Source: Alphaproteobacteria bacterium (lineage in GTDB: Bacteria; Pseudomonadota; Alphaproteobacteria; SMXP01). Taken from it: a DNA stretch of 5,675 nt. Position numbers and translations under genes: made by a program. Numbering within the stretch: the first letter of the stretch is position 1; each line of letters begins with the position of its first letter. The stretch spans positions 1-5,675 of the forward strand of contig JAJFIM010000478.1 of NCBI GenBank assembly GCA_021774995.1, written 5' to 3'. Below, in pieces: positions 1 through 5,675 of this stretch. The notes under the pieces were generated by a model that did not search any database, was not told the origin of the DNA, and saw nothing but the letters and a program-made list of their open reading frames with translations.

Positions 1-2482
1 CGCCCAGCAGGCCTCCCAGCGCATCATATTGCACTTTCAGGCGGGCTTGAAAGGCGCTGTCCAAAGCTTGCGCCCGCAAAGCGGTCTTCTCGGCGACTTC
101 CATAAAGGCTTTCAATTGCCGCTCGACCACTTCGCGGATGCTCTGGGCGCTTGTCTGCGCGCGATCTGGAAAGGCGGCCATGTGGTCGCCGAGATCTTTC
201 AGGGCGTTTTCCATGTGTTCGCTTGCTTGGGCGGCGGTGGTTTTGATGCGCGCGGCGGTGGCGGCGAGATTGTCGGCGGCGCCGTCCACCAATTCCCCCG
301 CTGCGGTGATTTCATCCTGAATGCCTATCACATAAGCGTCCAGTTTTTCCCGGGACGCTTTAGAGGCCTGATCGATCATGGCGCTGGTTTTTTCAATCCG
401 TTTTTCGATCTCGTCAGTCTGCTGATCGAAAGCAGAGTGCGCGTGGTCCGCTGCTTCCAGCGTGGCTTGGGCCGCTTTGGCGAGCGTCGCTTCCAAAGTT
501 TGGGCGCGTTCGCCTAAAGATTTCTCGGCTTTCGCCATGGCCTCTTGCGCGGCCTCGCCAATATGCTCGGAAATTCCGTCCATTTTAGTGGAGAGGTGAC
601 GCGCCGCATCATCCACGCCCTGACGGGATGACGCCAGGTGGTCGCGGATTTCCATAAAACGCGCATCGATCGCGCTTTGCGCCGCTTCCATCGCATCAGC
701 CGAGGCCTGGCCGGTCTGCTGCGCCATATGGGAGACATGGTCGCGCATCGTCTCTGCCTGCCCCTCCATATCGCTCCGGATGGTGGCGGCGTTCTGCTGA
801 ACCTGGGAGGCGGCGCCCTCTAGCGCGCCCTTCAAATGCGCCGCGCCTTCCTCCAAAGTGGTTTTGGTTTCTGACACCATGCCATGAACGGAAGACTTCA
901 CATTTCCACTGACTTGTTCGAGGGACTGGCTGATCTGACCCGCAGCCTCCCCCACCCAGTTTTGGGTCGCGGCAATTTGCGTCCTGATCTCTTCAAATTT
1001 ACCCTCAAGATGCGTCTTGGTGGTTTGCACCGCGTCGCTGGCCGCCCGGTCTACCGATGCGCTTGATTCGGTGATGCGTTCGGCAAGAGTGGAAAGCTGC
1101 GCATCAAGTTTCGACATGACGCTGCGGGAGGCTTCTTCCAAAGCGTCTCCCGATTGCGCAATGCTCTGCTGCAGGGCGTCGGCGTATTCTTCAAAGGCGG
1201 CGTGGGAGTGCAGGGCCGCATTGTTGGCCTGGACGCCTGCTTCGCTGATGGAGGTCGCCATTTCCGCCGCGCGGGTTTTGATTGCCGCGCTTGCGGTGTC
1301 GGCGGCGCCCGCGGCCGATTGCGCCGCGCGCGTGAGGGCGGCGGCGGCTTCGTCGGCGCTGATGCGCACCGATTGGGCGTGCTGTTTAAAGTCGTCGCCC
1401 ACGGTGGATGCGCGCCCGGCGGCCGCCGCAATGGCGCCTTCCAATTCCTGCGCCGACAGAGAGATCGCCTCTTCGATGCGCTGGGCTTCCGATGCGGCGA
1501 GTTCGGCGACTTGCGCCAGCAAATCCCTTTGCCGCTCAAAACCCGCTTCCAGTTTGGCGTTTTCCCGGGCGAGTTTTTCAGTGGCGTCGCCGATCGCGGC
1601 GCGTTGTTTGTCATAGCGTCCGGCAATGACATCGGCCCGCGTGAGGGCGGCGTCGGCCACTGCTTCCAGTTTTGCGCATTGGTGGTCCAACTCGCGGCTG
1701 GTTGTCAGGCTGGTTTCTTGGGCGGCGCTGGCGGCGCCCTCAAAAGCTTCTATGCGGGTATTGAGGAGCGCGTCAGCTTCCTGAATTTTTCCGGCGGCCA
1801 GGCCCGCGGCGTCTGTGAGGGCCGCAGCTTGCCCTTTCAGAGAGTCGGCCAGGGCGCCGCTTTCAGCGCCGAGTTGCGTGGTGAGGGATTCCAGGTCTTC
1901 GCGTTCGCGGGACAGCATGACGCGCACCGCATCAATGCGTTCTTCGGCCTTATCGGACGTCCGGGTGAGGTTTTCCGTGTGCTGGTAGATTTCTTCTTCT
2001 AAGGCGGCGATCTTTACCGCGACGGCGCCGATGGCGTCCTCCAAACCGTCAACCTGGCGGCGCACCGCATGGCCCAGCCGCGTCACTTCCCGGGCGGCGT
2101 TGTCTTCGGGCTGGCTGAGATGCAGGGCGATGTCCGCCAGGGAGGCGGCGGTGCGGCTCAGCTCTTGCGCGCGGACCAAGGTCAGCGCCGCCATCCAGAT
2201 GAAGGCGATCGGCAAAAGCAGGGCCACTAATAATTGCGTTTGCAGTAAAGGCGGGGCGCTCAGAAGGCCGCTTGCGCCGTAAAGCCCATAGATAACTCCG
2301 CCAGCCCCTCCGATCCAAAACAGCGTCAGGCCGAGCGCGGCTATATGTATCCACATCCCATGGGCCCGCCTCACGGGCGTAGCCGGGCGCGGCGGCGCGG
2401 GCGCGCGGGTTTCCGGCCCCAGAGGCGTCATCTGCTGCGCGGGGTTGGCCGTCTCAAGATCGGGAAGTTCAAGGCGTTGCAT
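1..2482 (-). CDS. Large membrane-anchored coiled-coil protein, TipN-like (partial, C-terminus beyond left edge)
   Basis: The frame is open without a stop from ATG 2482-2480 to the window edge, giving 827 complete residues; the C-terminus is missing. Residues 1-43 are a proline-rich, probably cytoplasmic tail ending in basic residues (PVRRAHG). Two hydrophobic segments follow (about 44-69 and 79-103) with a short uncharged loop, so both ends should face the cytoplasm. From Pro125 to Pro772 there is no proline; the stretch is rich in Ala, Glu, Gln, Lys and Ser and has only one Cys (269) and one Trp (509), as expected for a long alpha-helical rod. I see no HAMP domain, chemotaxis signalling hairpin or Walker A motif. 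Two N-terminal membrane helices plus a huge coiled coil is the known architecture of Caulobacter TipN, the new-pole landmark, which from memory is about 880-890 residues. Coiled-coil proteins resemble each other by composition, so TipN identity is tentative. An in-frame TGA lies 14 codons upstream with no other ATG between. The ribosome binding site is weak (GGCGAGA). A CtrA-type box lies 76 bases upstream. Confidence 0.85.
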   Translation of the reverse strand, partial: MQRLELPDLETANPAQQMTPLGPETRAPAPPRPATPVRRAHGMWIHIAALGLTLFWIGGAGGVIYGLYGASGLLSAPPLLQTQLLVALLLPIAFIWMAALTLVRAQELSRTAASLADIALHLSQPEDNAAREVTRLGHAVRRQVDGLEDAIGAVAVKIAALEEEIYQHTENLTRTSDKAEERIDAVRVMLSREREDLESLTTQLGAESGALADSLKGQAAALTDAAGLAAGKIQEADALLNTRIEAFEGAASAAQETSLTTSRELDHQCAKLEAVADAALTRADVIAGRYDKQRAAIGDATEKLARENAKLEAGFERQRDLLAQVAELAASEAQRIEEAISLSAQELEGAIAAAAGRASTVGDDFKQHAQSVRISADEAAAALTRAAQSAAGAADTASAAIKTRAAEMATSISEAGVQANNAALHSHAAFEEYADALQQSIAQSGDALEEASRSVMSKLDAQLSTLAERITESSASVDRAASDAVQTTKTHLEGKFEEIRTQIAATQNWVGEAAGQISQSLEQVSGNVKSSVHGMVSETKTTLEEGAAHLKGALEGAASQVQQNAATIRSDMEGQAETMRDHVSHMAQQTGQASADAMEAAQSAIDARFMEIRDHLASSRQGVDDAARHLSTKMDGISEHIGEAAQEAMAKAEKSLGERAQTLEATLAKAAQATLEAADHAHSAFDQQTDEIEKRIEKTSAMIDQASKASREKLDAYVIGIQDEITAAGELVDGAADNLAATAARIKTTAAQASEHMENALKDLGDHMAAFPDRAQTSAQSIREVVERQLKAFMEVAEKTALRAQALDSAFQARLKVQYDALGGLLG

Positions 2483-2557
2483 AAGGGAGGTCTCGCCGGA
2501 CAGATTAAATTCTGGAACCCTTCATAACAGTGCGGAGGCGGGCGCGCAGCCTCTTGG

Positions 2558-2572
2558 TTAACAAATTTTTAA
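2558..2572. promoter_or_regulatory. Perfect CtrA-type binding box, TTAA-N7-TTAA
   Basis: The bases read TTAACAAATTTTTAA: two TTAA half-sites separated by exactly seven bases. The next bases are CCAT, so 2569-2576 also reads TTAACCAT, the half-site form described for Caulobacter CtrA. The flanks extend it to an inverted repeat with arms TGGTTAA and TTAACCA. CtrA is the cell-cycle response regulator of alphaproteobacteria, controlling division, motility and polarity genes. The box is 76 bases from the start of the coiled-coil gene and 210 from the thiolase, so the first is the likelier target. The pattern match is direct; binding is inferred. Confidence 0.65.
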
Positions 2573-2768
2573 CCATTATTGAATGGCTGTAAGCGGGAGG
2601 CGGCGCGCGGCCCATTCCAGAGCGGCGGAAAGCCGAGATAATCTGTGCCGGGCCGGTCGACAAATGGCTCTTCTCCGCGCACTATGGGCGGCAAGAGCCG
2701 GGCGCCCGCGCTGGGCTTTGTTTAAAAAACCTTGCCAAACCAACCCCTTAAACTTTGCACTATTGTTC

Positions 2769-2773
2769 AGGAG
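2769..2773 (+). promoter_or_regulatory. Ribosome binding site of the thiolase gene
   Basis: AGGAG lies nine bases before ATG 2783. It decides the start: the frame also opens at ATG 2732, but that would add 17 residues upstream of the conserved thiolase N-terminus (MKDAVIVSTARTPIGK) and translate through this site. Confidence 0.85.
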
Positions 2774-2782
2774 AACCGCCCC

Positions 2783-3961
2783 ATGAAAGACGCCGTCATT
2801 GTATCCACCGCCCGCACGCCCATCGGCAAAGCCTATCGGGGGGCGTTTAACGACACTCATGGCGCGGTTCTGGGCGGCCATGTCATCGCGCAGGCGGTGG
2901 AGCGGGCAGGCGTCGATCCGGCCGAAGTGGAAGACGTCATTATGGGCTGCGGTCTGCCCGAGGGCGCGACGGGCAGCAATATCGCCCGCCAATGCGTGAT
3001 TCGCGCGCGTTTGCCGGTGTCGACCAGCGGCGTCACGGTCAACCGCTTTTGTTCTTCGGGCTTGCAGGCCATCTCCATGGCGGCGCAGCGCGTGTTGGTG
3101 GACAATGCGCCGGTGATGATCGGCGCGGGGCTGGAATCCATCTCTCTGGTTCAAAATGAGCACGCCAATGGCTACCGGCTGGTGGAGCCCGGCGTGCAGA
3201 AAGCAAAACCGGGGATTTATTACCCCATGTTGCAAACCGCCGAGATTGTCGCGGCGCGCTATAACATCTCGCGCGAAGCCCAAGACGAATACGCCTTGCA
3301 AAGCCAGCAGCGCACGGCGGCCGCGCAAGAGGCGGGCCGGTTTGACGACGAAATCGCGCCTCTCGCAACGGTTATGAAAGTGATGGACAAAGAGACAAAA
3401 GAAATTTCTGACAAACAAGTGACCCTGACAAAAGACGAGGGCAACCGCCCCAGCACCACATTGGAAGGTTTGAGCGGCTTGAAACCGGTGGCGGGCGATT
3501 TCATCACGGCGGGGAACGCCAGCCAGCTTTCCGACGGGGCGTCAGCCTGCGTTGTGATGGACGCCAAGCTTGCCGAGCAGCGGGGCCTTCAGCCGCTCGG
3601 GATCTATCGCGGCCTCGTCGTCGCGGGGTGCGAGCCCGATGAAATGGGCATAGGGCCGGTGTTCGCCGTGCCGAAACTATTGGAGCGCAACGGGTTGAAA
3701 ATGGACGATATCGGTCTGTGGGAATTGAACGAGGCGTTTGCGGTGCAGGTGCTTTATTGCCGGGATAAATTGGGTATTCCCAATGACCGTCTGAATGTCG
3801 ATGGCGGGGCTATTTCCGTCGGGCACCCTTACGGCATGTCGGGCGCGCGCATGGTCGGCCACGCGCTCATTGAGGGCAAGCGCCGGGGCGCGCGCTATGT
3901 CGTTATCACCATGTGCATCGGCGGCGGCATGGGCGCGGCGGGTCTGTTTGAGGTGGCGTGA
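2783..3961 (+). CDS. Thiolase: acetyl-CoA C-acyltransferase / acetyltransferase
   Basis: The 392-residue protein has the normal length of a type I/II thiolase. It either cleaves 3-ketoacyl-CoA with CoA (last step of beta-oxidation) or condenses two acetyl-CoA; sequence alone does not settle which. The N-terminus has the standard VSTARTPIGK motif. The nucleophile is Cys90 in VNRFCSSGLQA. NEAFA is at 316-320, GGAISVGHPYGMSGAR at 341-356 with catalytic His348, and the second catalytic Cys378 is in MCIGGGMGAAGLFE. All catalytic residues are present, so it should be an active cytoplasmic enzyme, usually a tetramer. The His loop reads GHPYGMSGAR where the commonest form is GHPIGASGAR. No hydratase or dehydrogenase partner lies beside it; it is divergent from the coiled-coil gene and convergent with the TetR gene. 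The tail-to-tail junction has no spacer: its TGA (3959-3961) is directly followed by the opposing gene's stop. Confidence 0.97.
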   Translation: MKDAVIVSTARTPIGKAYRGAFNDTHGAVLGGHVIAQAVERAGVDPAEVEDVIMGCGLPEGATGSNIARQCVIRARLPVSTSGVTVNRFCSSGLQAISMAAQRVLVDNAPVMIGAGLESISLVQNEHANGYRLVEPGVQKAKPGIYYPMLQTAEIVAARYNISREAQDEYALQSQQRTAAAQEAGRFDDEIAPLATVMKVMDKETKEISDKQVTLTKDEGNRPSTTLEGLSGLKPVAGDFITAGNASQLSDGASACVVMDAKLAEQRGLQPLGIYRGLVVAGCEPDEMGIGPVFAVPKLLERNGLKMDDIGLWELNEAFAVQVLYCRDKLGIPNDRLNVDGGAISVGHPYGMSGARMVGHALIEGKRRGARYVVITMCIGGGMGAAGLFEVA

Positions 3962-4561
3962 CTATCGTTGCGCGCCTTCACCCACGAGAACCCGCCTCGC
4001 GGTGAGTTTCATCGTTTCGATATAGCGCTTTTGCGACCAGCCGCAGTCATTTCTGAGCTTTTCCCAATTGCCAACCGACAGCAATGTCCACAAGATATCG
4101 CTCGCCGCTTTGGGGGAATGATCCGGCGATAAGGCGCCCTCTTTTTTCAAGGCCGCGACCGCCGCCTCACAGCCGTGACGCACCGCCTGCATGCGGTCGC
4201 TCCAGGCAAGCGCCGCCGCCTCATCCGTGTCTTGCAGGGCAATGAAGGCTTTCGCGACGCCATAAATCTCCGGGATGTAGTTCCCCCACGCCTCGATAAA
4301 GGCGTTTAAGCGCTCCACGCCCGTTGTGGCGGCCCGGCTTGCCGCGAGGCGTTCATCGACCTTTTTGACGTCATCCAGATAACGCGCTGTCGCGACGAGC
4401 ATTTCGGCGCGCGTTGGAAAATGCAGATAAAGCGCTTGCCGGCTGATGCCCGCTTGCTTGGCAATGTCGCTCATGCGGACGCTCTTGGCCCGGTTGTCCT
4501 CGAGCAGTTCCCACGCGGCTTTTAGGATTTTTTCTCGGGTTCCGATATTTTTGCTTGACAT
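3962..4561 (-). CDS. TetR/AcrR-family transcriptional repressor
   Basis: This 199-residue protein has typical TetR length. Residues 8-55 form the N-terminal DNA-binding domain: TREKILKAAWELL (helix 1), then the helix-turn-helix MSDIAKQAGISRQALYLHF (30-48), followed by PTRAEML, the usual start of helix 4. Residues 60-199 form the variable helical ligand and dimer domain, whose ligand cannot be read from sequence. It is divergent from the quinone reductase operon across 65 bases holding three palindromes, one over its own start codon, which suggests autorepression and repression of that operon with release by a small ligand. The start is the only ATG after an in-frame TGA and leaves the DNA-binding domain whole. 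There is no ribosome binding site before it, and a good promoter places transcription start near the ATG, so the mRNA may be leaderless. It shares no bases with the thiolase gene but abuts its stop codon. Confidence 0.95.
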   Translation of the reverse strand: MSSKNIGTREKILKAAWELLEDNRAKSVRMSDIAKQAGISRQALYLHFPTRAEMLVATARYLDDVKKVDERLAASRAATTGVERLNAFIEAWGNYIPEIYGVAKAFIALQDTDEAAALAWSDRMQAVRHGCEAAVAALKKEGALSPDHSPKAASDILWTLLSVGNWEKLRNDCGWSQKRYIETMKLTARRVLVGEGAQR

Positions 4562-4569
4562 GGCGTCAA
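4555..4569. promoter_or_regulatory. Putative TetR operator copy 1 (over the repressor start codon)
   Basis: TTGACATGGCGTCAA is an imperfect 15-bp palindrome (TTGAC-N5-GTCAA). It covers the repressor ATG at 4561-4559, so bound protein would block its own gene. It is the most degenerate of the three copies. Confidence 0.55.
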
Positions 4570-4575
4570 TATAAT
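4570..4575 (+). promoter_or_regulatory. Putative -10 element for the oxidoreductase operon
   Basis: A perfect TATAAT sits between operator copies 1 and 2, overlapping the opposite-strand -10. The -35 region about 17 bases upstream is only T-rich and a poor match, so it is weak or different. Transcription would start near 4582, inside operator copy 2, consistent with repression. Confidence 0.35.
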
Positions 4576-4580
4576 CATAC

Positions 4581-4595
4581 TTGACATGATGTCAA
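4581..4595. promoter_or_regulatory. Putative TetR operator copy 2 (perfect palindrome)
   Basis: TTGACAT-G-ATGTCAA is a perfect 7-1-7 palindrome, the best of the three copies, in the middle of the divergent region. Size and position are typical of a TetR-family operator. Confidence 0.7.
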
Positions 4596-4596
4596 C

Positions 4597-4611
4597 TTTA
4601 CACAGTGTCAA
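4597..4611. promoter_or_regulatory. Putative TetR operator copy 3 (before the oxidoreductase gene)
   Basis: TTTACACAGTGTCAA has arms TTTACAC and GTGTCAA with one mismatch to a perfect palindrome. It follows copy 2 after one base, so the centres are 16 bases apart, and it ends just before the ribosome binding site at 4614. Confidence 0.55.
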
Positions 4612-4613
4612 GC

Positions 4614-4620
4614 AAAGGAG
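4614..4620 (+). promoter_or_regulatory. Ribosome binding site of the oxidoreductase gene
   Basis: AAAGGAG lies six bases before ATG 4627, a strong site at good spacing. It contrasts with the absence of any such site before the divergent repressor gene. Confidence 0.85.
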
Positions 4621-4626
4621 AAAACA

Positions 4627-5211
4627 ATGACAAAACGAATTTTCATATGGGTCGGGCACCCTAAGGCGGGCTCGTTGTGCGAAGGCATCGCGGACGCCTA
4701 TCAGGCCGGCGTTGAAGACGGCGGGGCGCAAGTGCGCCGCATGAACTTAAGCGACATGTCGTTCGGCATGGATTTCAGTGGATATGGTGAAAATGCTGCG
4801 CCATTGGAGCCTGACCTTCTGGCGTGGCAAGACGCGATCGTCTGGGCCGACCATATTTTGATCCTGCACCCCTATTGGTGGGGGACTATGCCGACGAAGG
4901 CCAAAGCTGTCCTGGACCGGGCGCTTACGCCGGGCTTTGGGTTCAAATATCATAAGAAGGGCATGGGGTGGGAGAAACTCCTCAAAGGCAAGTCAGCGGA
5001 CGCGATCATCACGTCCGATACGCCGCCGCTGATTGATACACTGATCTACAACAAGCCAGCGCGCCGGGTGATGAAAAACCAGATCCTCGGGTTTTGCGGA
5101 ATTGAGACGAAAAATATCATTCAGTTTGGATCGGTGAAACTGGCGAGTCGCAGGAAAATCAAAAATTGGATTAAACGCGCGCAACAATTGGGCGCCAGAG
5201 CCGCCGCGTAA
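4627..5211 (+). CDS. NAD(P)H-dependent quinone oxidoreductase, Flavodoxin_2 family
   Basis: The 194-residue protein matches the Flavodoxin_2 (NQO1/MdaB/KefF-like) family: soluble flavoproteins that reduce quinones and other electrophiles with NAD(P)H by two electrons, avoiding semiquinone radicals. A first beta strand (RIFIWVGHP, 4-12) leads into a flavin-phosphate loop (GHPKAGSLCEGIADAY). The family signature DAIVWADHILILHPYWWGTMP (split here as 69-80 and 81-89) is followed by KAKAVLDRAL, GFGFKYHKKG, LLKGKSADAIITSDTPP (118-134) and LGFCGIE (154-160), in the expected order. It is the first gene of a plus-strand operon with the DUF1772 gene 47 bases downstream, and lies divergent to the TetR regulator, which probably represses it. 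The exact substrate is unknown. I did not assign a symbol because several paralogues share these motifs. Confidence 0.93.
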   Translation: MTKRIFIWVGHPKAGSLCEGIADAYQAGVEDGGAQVRRMNLSDMSFGMDFSGYGENAAPLEPDLLAWQDAIVWADHILILHPYWWGTMPTKAKAVLDRALTPGFGFKYHKKGMGWEKLLKGKSADAIITSDTPPLIDTLIYNKPARRVMKNQILGFCGIETKNIIQFGSVKLASRRKIKNWIKRAQQLGARAAA

Positions 5212-5258
5212 AACCCGCCGATCAAAAAAAGCAAATTACCAAATCATTGGAGAATGAG

Positions 5259-5675
5259 ATGACCATTAACTGGATTGCATATGCGTGTCTTGCCGCCGGT
5301 CTTGGCAGCGCCCTTGTCGCCGGCGTCTTCCAGTCCTTCTCGGACTTTGTTATGAAGGCGCTCATCGCCGCTGAACCGGCCGGTGGAATCGAGTCGATGC
5401 AGATGATAAACCGGACTGTCTTTCAATCGGCGTTCTTAGTGATGATGCTGGGGTTGGCCCCGGTGACGCTTGGCTTTGCCGTTTACGCCTATTTCAACCT
5501 GTCCGGCCTTTCCCAATTTTGGATCATGTTCGGCGCAACGATCTATGTGATTACCGTTTTCCTTGTCACACTGCTTGGCAATGTGCCGATGAACAGGCGG
5601 TTGGACGGGATGAATCACAGGCAGGCGCAGACAAATGACTATTGGCTAACCTATGGAGCTGTTTGGACCCGGTGG
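5259..5675 (+). CDS. DUF1772 (anthrone-oxygenase-like) membrane protein (partial, C-terminus beyond right edge)
   Basis: The frame is open from ATG 5259 to the window end (139 residues) and does not stop. GGAG at 5249-5252, six bases before the ATG, supports this start; the nearby ATG 5254 meets a stop after one codon. There are three hydrophobic segments (about 5-26, 57-78 and 86-108); a fourth is expected beyond the edge. The motif LLGNVPMNRRLDGM (105-118), then YW..Y...WTRW at the end, is the signature I recognise for DUF1772, usually continued by NH.R. The family is named after a fungal anthrone oxygenase, but bacterial members are mostly uncharacterised. It follows the quinone reductase by 47 bases with no terminator, so the two are probably co-transcribed and under the same TetR control. 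A joint role on quinone-like or aromatic compounds is an inference. Confidence 0.85.
   Translation, partial: MTINWIAYACLAAGLGSALVAGVFQSFSDFVMKALIAAEPAGGIESMQMINRTVFQSAFLVMMLGLAPVTLGFAVYAYFNLSGLSQFWIMFGATIYVITVFLVTLLGNVPMNRRLDGMNHRQAQTNDYWLTYGAVWTRW

Larger units (their letters stand above)
2483..2782. other. Divergent intergenic region, 300 bases
   Basis: This non-coding gap separates the minus-strand coiled-coil gene from the plus-strand thiolase. The side next to the coiled-coil gene holds the CtrA-type box in an AT-rich patch (about 2555-2584) within otherwise GC-rich DNA. The side next to the thiolase ends in an AT-rich stretch (about 2717-2767) followed by a clear ribosome binding site. 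I could not pick a convincing -35/-10 pair for either gene. TTGCCA at 2732-2737 and TTGGTT/TATTGA (2554-2559 and 2577-2582) are weak candidates only. Open frames crossing the gap have no ribosome binding site and no recognisable product. Confidence 0.7.
4568..4595 (-). promoter_or_regulatory. Putative promoter of the TetR gene
   Basis: On the minus strand TTGACA (4595-4590) is followed after 16 bases by TATATT (4573-4568). This is a perfect -35 and a five-of-six -10 match to the sigma-70 consensus. Transcription would start about seven bases later, at or next to the A of the ATG (4561). The -35 lies inside operator copy 2. Confidence 0.5.

Noticed and set aside
1154..2002. Plus-strand open frame of 282 codons opposite the coiled-coil gene
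   Set aside because: It is rich in Gly, Phe and Arg, has no recognisable domain or ribosome binding site, and mirrors the Ala/Glu/Lys-rich minus-strand gene, which runs unbroken for 827 codons. The other plus-strand frames at 29-517 and 1017-1616 were dropped for the same reason.
1..2482. Coiled-coil gene as a chemotaxis receptor or SMC/RecN-type ATPase
   Set aside because: The two membrane segments are adjacent with no periplasmic sensor domain between them. There is no HAMP domain, no conserved chemotaxis signalling tip and no Walker A motif in the visible 827 residues.
2749..2766. TTAAAC and TATTGT as promoter elements for the thiolase
   Set aside because: Neither pairs with an acceptable -35 at 15-19 bases, and TATTGT lies too close to the ribosome binding site to be a likely -10.
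2732..2782. Upstream ATG as the thiolase start
   Set aside because: It adds 17 non-conserved residues and overlaps the AGGAG site that is correctly spaced for ATG 2783.
2576..3418. Minus-strand open frame of 280 codons opposite the thiolase
   Set aside because: It is antisense to a thiolase with every catalytic motif intact, is rich in Arg and His, has no family resemblance, and ends in the intergenic region. It is a high-GC shadow frame.
5212..5258. Terminator between the oxidoreductase and DUF1772 genes
   Set aside because: The stretch has an A-run but no stable inverted repeat or following T-run on the plus strand; co-transcription is the simpler reading.

Overview
The window looks like chromosomal DNA from an alphaproteobacterium. 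The evidence is a moderately GC-rich composition with strong GCC/GCG codon use, a perfect CtrA-type box (TTAA-N7-TTAA) in the one long intergenic region, and a long membrane-anchored coiled-coil protein built like the Caulobacter polarity factor TipN. A member of Caulobacterales or a close relative is the best guess. This rests on motif and architecture only; no marker gene is present.

Layout: (1) 1-2482, minus strand: the first 827 codons of a very large gene that runs off the left edge. It has two N-terminal membrane segments followed by a proline-free, alanine-rich helical rod of about 645 residues. (2) 2483-2782: a 300-base divergent intergenic region with the CtrA-type box at 2558-2572 and the thiolase ribosome binding site. 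(3) 2783-3961, plus strand: a complete thiolase (acetyl-CoA acyltransferase). (4) 3962-4561, minus strand: a TetR-family repressor whose stop codon directly abuts the thiolase stop codon. (5) 4562-4626: a short AT-rich divergent control region with three 15-bp palindromes of the form TTGACA-N3-TGTCAA, one of them covering the repressor's start codon. (6) 4627-5211, plus strand: a flavodoxin-fold NAD(P)H:quinone-type oxidoreductase. (7) 5259 to the right edge, plus strand: the start of a DUF1772 (anthrone-oxygenase-like) small membrane protein.

There appear to be two unrelated modules. The left one is a probable cell-polarity or cell-cycle gene under CtrA control, divergent from a lipid or acyl-CoA metabolism thiolase. 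The right one is a compact stress or detoxification unit. In it a TetR regulator probably represses itself and a divergent operon (quinone reductase plus DUF1772 protein) by binding the palindrome cluster, and is probably released by a small hydrophobic or electrophilic ligand. The ligand and the CtrA regulation are inferences. No RNA genes, mobile elements, CRISPR arrays or convincing terminators were seen.
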